DNA from: Prorocentrum cordatum
Lineage: Eukaryota; Sar; Dinophyceae; Prorocentrales; Prorocentraceae
Assembly: GCA_963575745.1 (NCBI GenBank)
Contig: CAUYUJ010007236.1
Span: 397,001 to 461,000 of the forward strand
Length of the DNA stretch: 64,000 nt
Direction: 5' to 3'
Shown here: piece after piece, positions 41,786-52,539 of the stretch
Position numbering within the stretch: the stretch's first letter is position 1
How the letters are laid out: every line of letters begins with the position of its first letter
The notes under the pieces: model-generated
Database searches by the model: none
What the model was told of the DNA's origin: nothing
Seen by the model: the letters and a program-made list of their open reading frames with translations, nothing else
Translations under genes and position numbers: made by a program

Positions 41786-42289
41786 CCAGGAGGGCTAGGC
41801 GGGGGGCAGCGGGATGGCTTAGGGTTCCCGCAATCTCCACCCCAGGGGTCTGGCACCGAACGGCGAGATGAGACGGGGGCCTTGCGCCAGAGAGCGAGCA
41901 GGATGTCACAGGGCCAGCGCCTGTTGTTGAATTAGATGGCTGTTCAGGGAGACCGCAGGGGGGAATGCGGATGAAGAGGGTCGCCCCGAGGAGGAGGAGG
42001 GAGAGGAGGAGGGGGGGGGGGGGGGGATGGGGGGGAGGATGAGGGGCAGGAGGAGAAGGATGAGACGGATCAGGAAGAGGATGATGAGCAGGAGATGGGG
42101 CGCGTGCTGCAGGGGGTGAGCGACAGGCGGTGAGAAAGATACGGAGGTGGAGGCGGATCAGTGATGCGAGGATGAGCAGGAGAGATCTTGCGAGCTGCAG
42201 GGGGTGAGCGACAGGCGACGCGGACCAATTTCATCCAGAGTCGAACGTCGACAGGATTGAGCACCATGTTTACACACGCGGCATACTGC
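41786..42289. other. No gene; GGA tract and a repeated 23-mer
   Basis: 41985-42060 is GGA- and G-rich. CTGCAGGGGGTGAGCGACAG+GCG occurs exactly at 42107-42129 and 42195-42217. No protein-like frame is seen. Confidence 0.6.
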
Positions 42290-42545
42290 AGTGAGCTAAT
42301 TCACGACGTCATACGTCGCTCGCGTACGCACGGGAGCCACCCGCCATCATTATGATTACCTCTTCCCCCGTATCCCACAAAGAGATCAGGGCGTGCACTC
42401 GCCCAACAGATGGCTGGCCATCTTGGTCATGCTCAAGGTACATGTTATCAGGTAGGTGCCAACGCGTTCGGCGCTGCACGTCCCGCGGCATCATTGCCGC
42501 CCGTGTTCAAACAGTATCAGGGCGCTTCGACTGAAGCCGCATGCT
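42290..42545. repeat. Diverged duplicate of 42570-42840
   Basis: Shares CTAATTCACGA, CCATCTTGG(T/C)CATGCTC, then GTGCCA...CGCTTCG(A/G)CTGA with the next ~270 bp at about 65% identity. The second copy overlaps the 3' end of the methyltransferase-like gene, so this one is a decayed copy of that 3' end plus flank. Each copy starts with a short hairpin (CGACGT-CAT-ACGTCG at 42303-42317; CGATGT-GAC-ACATCG at 42569-42583). Confidence 0.7.
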
Positions 42546-42682
42546 TGCGCACGCGAGCAAGTTCAAGCAACTAATTCACGATGTGACACATCGTTGCTAA
42601 AATGCGTAGGGCTGCCGTCCTCTCCTCTCCCTCCGTCCGATCTTCTCCCTTCATCTCCTCCCCCTTCCTGCCACATTGATAA

Positions 42683-43851
42683 TCAGGGAGTGGCGTCTCC
42701 CAAAAGATGAATTGCCATCTTGGCCATGCTCTCGCCGAACGCCCTCGGGTACGTGCCAGTGCCTTTCAAAGCGGAACCTCCCACGACATACGTGCCGTCC
42801 ATCCGCCAGACTGCCTCGCGACGCTTCGGCTGATGCATCTTTGTCGGCATGCTACGCCGCAAAAAACGCTTCGCTACATCGATGGGAACAGTGGTATCCA
42901 CACACCACGTCGGGTGCACAAGAGGCAGCGTGCGTCCTCGATTTCTTTATACATCTAGGGGGTGGGGGCGGGGGCTGGCACCGATGCATCCCCTGGCGAA
43001 GTATGCGCCAGATGTGCTGGCGCGAAGCGCACGTAAAGATATGCGCGGCCTTGGGGATTGGCAGGGAGCGGTCAAATGCACCCAGCCACGTGCAGATCGT
43101 ATTGATAGTAACACGCTTCTTGAGCGAGAGAAACGCAGGGTGGTGCTTAAACATTGAGGTGGTGGGTTGCTCGATTGAAATGTAAACACGTGCCAGGCTT
43201 AAGTGCGTGCACACCCAACTCACGAACAACGCCATGGCGTTCCCAACGTTGACGAGAGTGTACGAATCATTCCCAACGGGATCATCAGACGACCTGCCAC
43301 TCTGCCATCGGCTGATCCACGCATAGCTTCGACAGTCCACGCCGAAATGCACGAACCCCTTCGGACGCACGCGGAAACGCAAGATTGCGCACCACAGCAT
43401 CCCTGCACACGTGGTTATGTCTTGCGACACATGGTTAATAATGTCGAAGGAGCCCACGTTGTATCCTCTCCGCAGCATTGCTTTGCCTGGGCTATCCCGC
43501 CCACTGAAGATATGAGCGAAGTCAAGGTCTGTGGCGATCTTGCCTGGGGGAAGGCGCGTGGCATATGCTCGTCGGTATATGCGCCCGTGCGAGCGCGACG
43601 AGTTCCAAGGCGAGTCCAACCGTCGCGCGCGGGTTTACAGACACCCAGGAGCGAATGCGTTGAGCTTATGCCACTATCGATCCTGAGCGAAGCAAGCCAG
43701 GAACAGTACTCGCAACGAACTGTAATGTCCCGAAGCGTGTCTGGTCGGCGTTCGTCGACGCCAGCTGCGCGACCCACTCTGGAACTGCGGGGTCGACAGT
43801 CGCGCCGACGTGCACCACCATCAGCGCCGCAAGAAGCACGGCGCAAGCCAT
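42683..43851 (-). pseudogene. Cytosine-C5-methyltransferase-like (Rossmann) protein
   Basis: The likely start is the ATG at 43851: MACAVLLAALMVVHVGA looks like a signal peptide or membrane anchor, followed by DPAVPEWVAQL. A TAA at 43664-43666 interrupts, but the same frame goes on as AQRIRSWVSVNPRATVGLAL. From about 43535 another frame carries FAHIFSGRDSPGKAML (a motif-I-like FSG loop), GVDCRSYAWISRW (a PC-loop-like site with Cys but no Pro-Cys-Gln) and YISIEQPTTSMF (an EQP in place of ENV). The tail GTGTYPRAFGESM ends at the TGA at 42683, in a third frame. This pattern fits a large dinoflagellate family that I know only as methyltransferase-like; catalysis is unproven. Introns or frameshifts separate the pieces. 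The ATG overlaps the stop of the transposase-like gene upstream as TGATG. Confidence 0.55.
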
Positions 43852-46800
43852 CAGGAAGATCGACCAACGCCTATGCCCAGCGCCACCTGGAGATCCAGGC
43901 GGTTGAACACGCCCCGCTCGAATGCCGCTGCGTGGGATGCTTCAGCCAAATTGGCTAGGAGAGCATTGAGCGCCTCGTCTTTCCACGTAGCATAAATGCG
44001 AGGGTGTCCCTGAATACGGATCCTCAAAGGATGGCAAATGGAAGCGGTGGGCTTCAGAGTGGCCCCAGGAGAGGGGGGGGGGCGTCCAGGGGGTGAGCAT
44101 CTAAGGCTCATCGAGGAGGAGGGTGGAGGAGAGGGGGGAGGAGGAGGGGGAGGAGGAGGAGGGGGAGGACGGAAGGAGGAGGGGGGGCGGAGGAAGGAAA
44201 TGATTCGAGGGAGGGGGTAAACAGAACCTGTGGGAAAGTCGGGGGGAGTCCGGTAACAGTCGTGTGTATGTATTTGCTGCTGCCTGCTCCTGCTGCTGTT
44301 GCTTCCTCCTCTAACCCCCCCCTCCTTCCCCCCCCTCCTCTCCTCCTCCTCCTCCTCCTCCTACGCCTCCTCCTCCTCCTCCTCCTCATCCTCCTCCTCC
44401 TCGTCCTCCTCCTCCTCATTATCCTTCTCCTTCTCCTCTTCCTCCTCCTCCGCCTCCGCCTCCTCCTCCTCCGCCTCGCCCCTGCGCCCTCTTTGACGGA
44501 CTGCCAGGCGCGACTTCGCCGAGCACGTCACGGGGCGCGAGGCCCGCGCCCCCCGCCTGCGTGCGCCCCCCCGTCGCCGACGCATCGCCGACGCGTTGCA
44601 GATGCTTCGCCGATGCATCGCCAGACGGGCAGGGGTGGGCGAGGGATCGGGACCCCGTCAAGAGAGCAGCGGTTGGGAAGGATACAGAGGAGCAGGAGCA
44701 GGAGGGGGAGTCAGAGGGCAGTTGGGTGATATTGGTTCCTTTTGTTCATGTGCCAGAACAGGTGGTGCTTCGGCTTCCGCGGGATCCCTGAGCGCCTAAG
44801 TCCGACAAGATGTCGAAGAGCCAAGTTTTCCAAACGATCACACTGTTCTGGGGACGGTACGTCTGGGCATGCCGATAGTTCATTGGCCCATTCGAGCAAC
44901 GAGCCGGCACTCCTCTTGAGCACAGCACCACGGGGAAGTCGGCGGGCGAAGGTTGGCATCATAATCTCGGCGCAAAAACGAAACATGCCCACTGTCTCTG
45001 CTGCTTTGAGTTTACAAGAGTGCTTTGCTGGCGAACCGAACATTGTGGCGGCGAGGCTTTCGACCTCATTCGGGCGTCGACCATGGCTTTTCTCTGACGC
45101 GTACCACTCCCCCAGAAGTACACTCAAACGTCCGAACCCAATCGACCGCCGAGCATCCTGATTTTTACCACGGGGAACGAACAACGTTGATTGAACCAAC
45201 GCCCACATGATTGCTACGACAACAGATTGCATAACACCCAGCGCCACAGTGTGCAAGAAATCAATACCGTAGCTACTCACGATAGACACACCAAGCCCAG
45301 CCTCCAAGACGGGGGATCCCAACGCGGCGATCGTTGCCCTGGACGGTCTCCAGAACTTCAGCCAGACTGGCGTTTGTACAACAGCATAATTGCCGACGTC
45401 CTCTAAGCCAGGCTGGGGAAGTAGGAGGTCGTTTTTTTGCAGGGGGGCACTCCGTTCATTGAGCGCCTCAGTGTCGCACCCCACGGTGAGCCCTCGACCT
45501 TTGCCCTTCCTCCGATCGAAAAACATACATGCATCATCCCACAGTCGCGCCTTTTCTTCCTCCGTTCCAACATAAACATATATCTCGGCCTGCCGAGTCG
45601 CGTCCAGGTGGTCGCCATCGTCGTGATTGCCACAGGGAAGATCGCATGCATTCTCAAGAAGGCTGGGGCCGCTGCCTTGCTTGCAAAGCGACGCCGAAGG
45701 AGGAGGGGGAGGAAGTGGAGGCGGAGGAGAGGAGGATGAGGAGGAGGAGGAGGAAGAGGGGGAGGTGGAGGAAGGGGAGGAGGAGGAGGGAGGGGGGGAG
45801 ATGGGAGGGCCCCCCCGCGTCCTCCTCCACGTGTTCCTCCTCCTCCCCCTGACCCACCCGATCTCATCATCATCCATCCGCCTCCGTCCTTGCCACCTTG
45901 CCACCATCCCAGCCCACCCGTTCCCGTTCGAACATCATTCTTATTCTGACATCATCATTTCACGCACTTTGGCACGTGCCTCTACAAAAACGCAGTCCTG
46001 TAGTAGCGCAGGTTCTCCGAGTTGGCGTCGCAGAGGGGACAGCAGTGCAACGAAGACTTCCAAGACGGAATATTGTAGAACGACACCAGCCCCTCCCAGT
46101 CGCACATGAGGTAGCAACGCGCGGCTTTGAATCCCAAGGCGGTGCCACCACTCTCCCGCCTGGCTGATTCCCTGTCAGGCCAGCGGGCAATGTCCCAGGT
46201 AGTTGATGGAAAGATGCCAGCTGCCAATGCATCGAGGGACCTCCGCAAGAAGGTGAACAACCGATTGTAAGAACAGTGCCCTCTACACCCGCAGCGGCAC
46301 GCCACGTGCTTGCGGAACACTATCCCAATGTGGCGAAGACCACTGATAAAATTGACGATGGAGATAACTAGAATTGATTTGGTCCGCCCAGCACCAGCAG
46401 CACCACCATATTGGGCAGAATCGACATATACCCCGACTGGGATGACCAACTCGCAAGGACCTGCTTCCGTGACCACGACATGTTCTCGGACAGAAGTCGG
46501 CCACTGTTTGGACATCATTTGTCGTCGAAAGTCAGATTCGACCAATGGCGTGGTAACCTCTTCTCGGAGCAGCTCGTGAAACGGGCGCACCGCAATCTGC
46601 GCAGTTGAGCGAGATCGTGTCTGGCGAGTCTGGCAAGGAACATCTAGGATAACATGTTGAACTGTAACCAGCCCGAGTCCGCGTAATTGTTTTTCGATGT
46701 GTCGGGAATAATGACCAGTGTTCCACGAAGGTTGGGGGGCCAGCCCCCAGCGTTTCACGTCGCCCACGGCGCCAGCCTTGCTGGCATGGTAACTGATCTC

Positions 46801-46956
46801 GCAGAAACTCTTGGCAGTTAACTCACCACAGCAATAGAGCTTCTGAAGTTGGTGGAGCAGCGCATCACCGGACTCGGACTGGACGTGGGCTGGCACGGGT
46901 GGCGATATTGTGCGGCGGCGTGACGCCATTGAGTGGCGCTTGAGCATCAGCGGCAT
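43851..46956 (-). CDS. DDE-transposase-like protein, three exons
   Basis: Exon 1 runs from 46956 (Met10, MASRRRTISPP, at 46929 is an equally good start) to about 45995. It holds VGVYVDSAQYGG (a candidate first catalytic Asp), a Cys/His cluster CRCGCRGHCS, and MCDWEGL...W...CCPLCDA (second Asp and CxxC). Exon 2, about 45700-44730, has YGIDFLHTVALGVMQ and RKPKHHLFWHMNK. Exon 3, about 44026-43851, reads GHPRIYATWKDEALNALLAN and ends at a TGA. Both introns are filled with GGA/TCC tracts, purine-rich near the 5' end and pyrimidine-rich near the 3' end. Donors look like AG|GA (TACAG|GACTGC, AAAAG|GAACCA); exact junctions are not settled. It is a relative of the gene at 56950-59096. Role: probably a mobile-element protein; whether all acidic residues are present is not certain. 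Confidence 0.6.
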
Positions 46957-48174
46957 CAGCGGTCAGGTCAATGCGGTGAACGTTCATCTGAACCCATCAC
47001 CATCGTTAGCAGCATGCCATCATCCATCTCGCGTCCGCCATCCCATCATCTCCCTCCCTTCACCCCTCTACCCGTGCCGTTCAGCACGCCATATCCATCA
47101 CTACCGCCAGTTCAGAAGCAACCCGCGCATGAAAAGAGAGGGGGTGAGAAAGAGGAGCAGGAGAAACAGGGGGCCTTGGGCGTGGAGGACGAGCGATGTA
47201 GAGAAATTGGTTCAGGCGAGGGGGCGGATGCTGACGAGCGAGTGCGACAGCAGAAAAGTGGGCGGTGCAAGAAGGAGAAAGAAGCTGCACGAGCGGCCAT
47301 TTGCTCGACACCACTCCGCGGCCAACGCGCCGCCGCGGGAATCCAAGATGAAAAAACTGCCGTCCGCGGGGCCACTGCGTTGATTTTCGCCTCTCGTCGG
47401 CCTGTTGTCTGCCCGCCATCGGTCCGTCATCGGTCCGTCATCGGTGCGACGTCGGCGTCATCGAACGCCATCGCACGTCATCGAGCGTTTGTGTATATAT
47501 ATATAGGGCATCGTAGCCACGTCATCGGACGTCATCGGACGTCATCGTACGTCATCGTCATCGGCCCGTCATCGGTCCGTCATCGGTCCGGGATCGGGTC
47601 AGATTGAGAATTGTCGGTTCAAATCTAGAAATTTCTGAAAATTTTCAGAAATTTCCATGAATTTCAGGAAATTCTAAGAAATCCTAAGAAATTTCTGATT
47701 TTTTGAACATTCTAAAAAAACATGGTGTTCTAGGATGCTATTGCGTCGCATCGTGCCCTCGTAGTCCCCATCAAGTCCCCGCCACGTCGTCGGTCGCCTG
47801 TGCCCTCGCCAATCGGGGCCCCGCGGAGCAGCACCAGCCGCATCACGCGATCTGAACGTCGCGCAGTCGACTGCTGGCGCGTGGTAGCACGCCGCGCTGA
47901 GGCGAAACTGGTGCGCCTCGGCAACGCATAAGTGCCACGCGCGCACCGTGCACGCGATGCCAGCACAGTAACAGTGCGCTTGAATGGCGTCTTCCAAGAC
48001 GCGTACCCTACACCAAGGCTCGGCGCCAACAAGTCGCGGTGCCCAAAGCTGCGCTGACACCAATGATATTATGCGCGGCGGTGCCACCACCTCAATGCTC
48101 TAGAGTGATCAGCGTGCGTCACCGAGAGAATACCCCATCACACCAGCGAAGCCAGACAATACACACGAGCACAA
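46957..48174. other. No gene; CGTCATCGG repeats and an AT-rich palindromic pocket
   Basis: 47413-47450 and 47510-47600 are built of 10-11 bp words such as GTCCGTCATCG and GACGTCATCG. 47605-47720 is AT-rich with overlapping palindromes (AGAAATTTCT, GAAAATTTTC, GAAATTTC). 47674-48090 is open on the minus strand but unconvincing. Confidence 0.5.
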
Positions 48175-48424
48175 TTAAGCATCAGTTTTCGCCTTCGCGG
48201 CTGCCCTTGGTTTCTTTTTTGGCTTGGCGGCGGTCGACTTGCCTCCAGTGGCCGTATTCCTCTGGACCTCGTTGGTATGGATGGTGGCGGCGAGGATATT
48301 GTCCAGCCTGTCGACAGCGTCCGGCGGGCGCGGCACATGTAGAGTTGGCGATTAAAACTGAACGAAGACGGGCGTCGGCGACAGGGGCCGACCGCAGAGA
48401 CGGGACGAGAGAGAGGAGGTGGAC

Positions 48425-48472
<48 letters not shown>

Positions 48473-50285
48473 GGATGGAGAGCGGAGGTGGACGGGGAGA
48501 GGAGCGGCGATCCTTGAGGAGCTTGACCTTGCCAGGCTCGCACCCGTTCTCGATCTCGGACTCGGAGAACTGCTGCTTGACCTCGGGTTGTCATCGATGC
48601 GTCGTCGATGCGTCATCGATGCGTCCTCGATGCGTCATCGATGCGTCATCGATGACGCATCGATGACGCATCGATGACGTATCGATGACGTATCGATGGT
48701 GTTCCAGGGCGCGCGGGGCGTTGATGCGAGGGATGAGGAAGGCGGCGAGGAGGAGGGGGAGGGGGAGGCGGAGGAGAAAGAGGCTGACAGGGGGGAGCGG
48801 GAGAGATATGGGGGGCGCGGGGGAGGAGGAGGAGGACGAGGAGGGCGAGGCGGACCAGGCGCAGCAGGAGGAGGAGGAGGAGGAGAAGGAGACGGACAAG
48901 GAGAAGGAGAAGGCCGATAGGATCCACAAGACGTGTCTCTCTCCTCTCCGCATCCGTGCGCCTTCCTCCCCCGCCTCATCCTCCTCCTCCGCATCCTCCT
49001 CCTCCGCCTCCGCATCCTCCTCCTCCTCCCCCGCCCCATCTGCCTCCTCGTTTTCCTTCTCCCTCATCCCCCCCTCCTCCTCATCATCACCATCATCATC
49101 GTTGTTCTATCCGTCTCCATCGTCCTCCGCCGTTTCCTCATCGCCTTCCTCTCCGCCCTCGCCCCCCCCCCCCCCCCCCCCCCCTCTCACCCTTTTTGTT
49201 TGCATGCGACGTGCCTGGGCGAACTCCACGCCAAGGAGCAACTGCTTCCAGACGTTGTTCTCCTTCACCATCGTGTTGAGCTCGCACTCGCACGACTGGA
49301 TTTCCCCCTGAACTGCACTTGCCCTGGCCCAGGCGCATTCGGCTTCGGGGTCATCCTCGTTCTCCTTGATAGTGTCGAGCATCGATTTGGCAGTCGAAAA
49401 CGAAGTCTGTGCAGCATGTATCATTTTGCGAGCCTCCGTGAGTCGAATCGTGGCCAGGGTCTTCACTGGCTTCGGCCTTTCTGGCTTAGGATCTGGCACT
49501 GGCTTAGGACATGGCGCTGGCTTCAGCCTTTCTGGCTTACGGTCGTGTGTTGCCCCACCGCCATCACCCTCAGCGGCGCCGCCGCCATCTTGGTCGTCGG
49601 CAACTTCATCATACTCAGCCTGATGCTCAGTGATCTCCCAGCGCTCGGTGAACTTATCCTGCCAGATCGTCTCGAACCACGTGAACTTCACGGCTCCAGT
49701 GCCCTCGTCGACTTGGGTGAAGGGGTACCCCATTTGGATGCACTTCTCAACATTTGCCAGGCAACCTCGAATCGTATCCTCGTCATACTGGCCGCGAGGC
49801 CCTCCCTCCAAGTAGCACATCTTCAGGAAAGACACCAACTTGCCGTTGCGGATCCACGAGTCGTCCACCGAAGTTGTGATCGTTTTGAGGCGCGTGATGG
49901 CACCCTTGTACTGGTCGGCCACCCACTTCTTCTTCCAAGCATCTATGTCACCAGTTGTGGTGTAGTCATCCTTGAGGCTCGCGTCTTTCTTCAGGTCGCG
50001 CTGCAGCCGCTGACCCAGGGGGGGCCTCATCGTGAACGCGCAGTGGCCTTCCTCGTAGATCTGCTTGGCCTGCTGGTCGCCCTTGTAGTACTTCTTCTGC
50101 TGGGGCGTCATGTTCATCGGCATCTGCGACGACTGCATCGGGTTAGCCTTCGAGAACTTCAACGAGTCAGCACTGTGAAGCTGCCTCACGCGAGCAACCA
50201 AATCATCCTGGATTGACGTGGCATCGTCTTTCGCTGGTGTATCGCCATCAGTCCTGCTAGGGTCGGAAACATGTTCGACCCCCCG

Positions 50286-50325
<40 letters not shown>
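48175..50325 (-). CDS. Multi-exon protein of unknown function, 5' end lost in the assembly gap
   Basis: The main exon (about 50250-49191) encodes SDPSRTDGDTPAKDD..., MTPQQKKYYKGDQQAKQIYEE, KTITTSVDDSWIRNGKLVSF and a Pro/Lys-rich linker (PKPVPDPKPERPKP) before a helical tail. It ends at AGG|GTGAGA, a good donor; beyond it the frame runs into poly-G. A second exon at about 48581-48513 reads VKQQFSESEIENGCEPGK behind the acceptor GAG|GTC. A last piece, ending at the TAA at 48175-48177, reads LDNILAATIHTNEVQRN and closes with a Lys/Ala-rich tail. The phase of the last junction does not close with the sites I see, so it may be one gene or two. The (CT)n tract and the Ns at 50280-50425 hide the start. 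Confidence 0.6.
48591..48698. repeat. Inverted array of the 11-bp word (locus 3)
   Basis: Five copies of ATGCGTCATCG type followed by four of ATGACGCATCG/ATGACGTATCG type, head to head at a palindromic centre near 48650. On the minus strand the array ends about 8 bases before the presumed acceptor of the exon at 48581, so it appears to lie inside an intron. Confidence 0.9.
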
Positions 50326-50425
50326 NNNNNNNNNNNNNNNNNNNNNNNNNNNNNNNNNNNNNNNNNNNNNNNNNNNNNNNNNNNNNNNNNNNNNNNNNNN
50401 NNNNNNNNNNNNNNNNNNNNNNNNN
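50326..50425. other. Assembly gap of 100 N
   Basis: Exactly 100 Ns between a (CT)n run and the start of the 89-bp satellite, a typical scaffold gap of unknown true size. Any reading frame crossing it is meaningless. Confidence 1.
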
Positions 50426-51268
50426 TGCCACTGGCGCCTTCGGCGGGGCTCCCTTTGGGGCCACGATCCTCGTGAGGGTGTGCCGAAATGGCCCGAGGCC
50501 GCCATGCGAACCCTGCCACTGGCGCCTTCGGTGGAGCTCCCTATGGGGCCACGATCCTCGTGAGGGGTGTGCCGAAATGGCCCGAGGCCGCCATGCGAAC
50601 CCTGCCACTGGCGCCTTCGGTGGAGCTCCCTATGGGGCCACGATCCTCGTGAGTGGTGTGCCGAAATGGCCCGAGGCCGCCATGCGGACCCTGCCACTGG
50701 CGCCTTCGGTCGAGCTCCCTATGGGGCCACGATCCTCGTGAGGGGTGTGCCGAAATGGCCCGAGGCCGCCATGCGAACCCTGCCACTGGCGCCTTCGGTG
50801 GAGCTCCCTATGGGGCCACGGTCTTCGTGAGGGGTGTGCCGAAATGGCCCGAGGCCGCCATGCGAACCCTGCCATTGGGGGCCTTCGGTGGAGCTCCCTA
50901 TGGGGCCACGATCCTCGTGGGGGGTGTGCCGAAATGGCCCGAGGCCGCCATGCGAACCCTGCCACTGGAGCCTTCGGTGGAGCTCCCTATGGGGCCACGA
51001 TCCTCGTGAGGGGTGTGCCGAAATGGCCCGAGGCCGCCATGCGAACCCTGCCACTGGAGCCTTCGGTGGAGCTCCCTATGGGGCCACGATTCTCGTGAGG
51101 GGTGTGCCGAAATGGCCCGAGGCCGCCATGCGAACCCTGCCACTGGGAGCCTTCGGTGGAGCTCCCTATGGGGCCACGATCCTCGTGAGGGGTGTGCCGA
51201 AATGGCCCGAGGCCGCCATGCGAACCCTGCCAGCGGGGCCTTCGGTGGAGCTCCCTATGGGGCCACGA
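50426..51268. repeat. 89-bp satellite, about 9.5 copies
   Basis: Unit starts near 50426, 50514, 50603, 50692, 50781, 50870, 50959, 51048, 51137 and 51227. Each holds GGTGGAGCTCCCTATGGGGC, CACGATCCTCGTGAGGGGTG and GCCGAAATGGCCCGAGGCCG. Copies are over 95% alike. Since 89 is not a multiple of three, the reading phase rotates every unit, and the array is open in several frames on both strands; it is not a gene. The left side is lost in the gap, so the copy number is a minimum. Confidence 0.97.
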
Positions 51269-52330
51269 AGCGGTGGGTGAAACGCAGGGATGAAGAGGAG
51301 GAAGGGGGCAGCGGGAGGAGTGGACGCGGGGCGCTGTCTCTTCAAAACGAGGACCCAACACCACAGGGCGGTTGGGAAAATGGAAAGGAGGAGGAGGAGA
51401 CAGGAAAGGACAGGAGAGGAAAAGGAAGGAAAATGAAAAGAAAGAAGGGATGGGCAAGGACATGGGGAGGGCGAGGGGGATCCACTGAAGAAGACACTCA
51501 CACTTGCAGTGCTCACAACTGCGCATGGTTGGGTCCTTCCTTTGCCGGGATGATTTGGGTTTGGCCAAGTAGAGCAGCAGGAGATGAGCAGGATCGGCGG
51601 TGCCCTCGACACGCCTCGTGCACTCGTGCCAGTGCGCACTCACTGCGGACAGCCCAGAAAATGCAGCGACGAGAAAGGGGGGCCAGGAACAAGAGGCACC
51701 GGCGAGCCTGCATCCACGGTGGTGTAGTAGAGCCAGAGCACCGGGCGCGGGCTGAGCCGTGCTGGGGGTGGCGCTCGGCACTCTCCATCCTCTGCCCTTT
51801 TCCCTTTTCCCTTTTGCCCTTTTCCCCCTGCCCCCTCCTCCCTTCGCCCTGCCCAACCTCCCCTTCGCTGCCCCTCTCTCTCTTCCTTCCTTCTCCCTTC
51901 CTTCCTTCTCCTCTCCTCTCCCCTCTTCCCTGCTGCCAGCTGGCAGCTGCAGCAGACAAAAGCGCTGGGCGGGGGAGAGCAGGCAGGCAGGCAAGCGCGC
52001 GCAGTGCAGTAAGTTGGCGAATCCTTTTAACAGAGGAGGAAAAGGGGGAGGAGGAGGAGGAGGAGGAGGAGGAGGAGGAGGAGGAGGAGGAGGAGGAGGA
52101 GGAGTAGGAGGAGGAGGAGGGGGGAGGGGCAGGCTCACTGTGTCCCCTCCTTCCTTCCTCCTCCGTGATTCTCTCTTATCTCTTTGCCCTCCTCTTCTCC
52201 CCTCTGCCTCCTGTATGTGTAATCGTATTTGCAGTAGTGGCAGACGCGCTTCTTATAGCATTGGTAACGCAAATACGTACTTCAACGGCGGCAGCCGTCA
52301 CAGAGGCACCCACAGCGGACCTCTGGCTCA
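51269..52330. other. No gene seen; purine-rich flank and (GGA)n
   Basis: 51290-51480 is purine-rich, 51780-51930 is C/T-rich, and 52037-52120 is a (GGA)n tract. I found no convincing frame on either strand. Confidence 0.5.
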
Positions 52331-52539
52331 TGATTCTTGGCCCCTCGGCCACGATCTCTTGTTCAGGGAGCGCTCCCGCTCGCCGCTCCCGCCGAGGACG
52401 CCCCGCGGGGACAGCCCCCGCCCCGGGGCCGCGGCGGCGCCGGGCCGCGTGGAGCTGCACGTCGGACGCCCCCGAAGTCCGCGCCTTTCGGCAGGGCCAG
52501 CCGGCAGCGCAGGTCGGCGGGGGGGCCCCCAAGGCAAGG

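Noticed and set aside
43940-43959. Spliced-leader relic on the minus strand (CTAGCCAATTTGGCTGAAG)
   Set aside because: It lies inside the well-fitting coding text LLANLAEAS of the transposase-like exon, and the similarity stems from a short AGCCAAATTGGCT palindrome.
47674-48090. 138-codon minus-strand frame
   Set aside because: Composition is mixed, it has no domain, and its end runs into the AT-rich palindromes; not supported as a gene.
49107-50697. Frames running across the Ns with ERERER strings
   Set aside because: The Ns are unknown sequence and the ER string is the (CT)n tract; only the part from about 50250 downwards is treated as coding.
50426-51268. CRISPR-like regular array (also considered at 31415 and 20207)
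   Set aside because: There are no unique spacers; the whole unit repeats. The host is eukaryotic and no cas genes are present.
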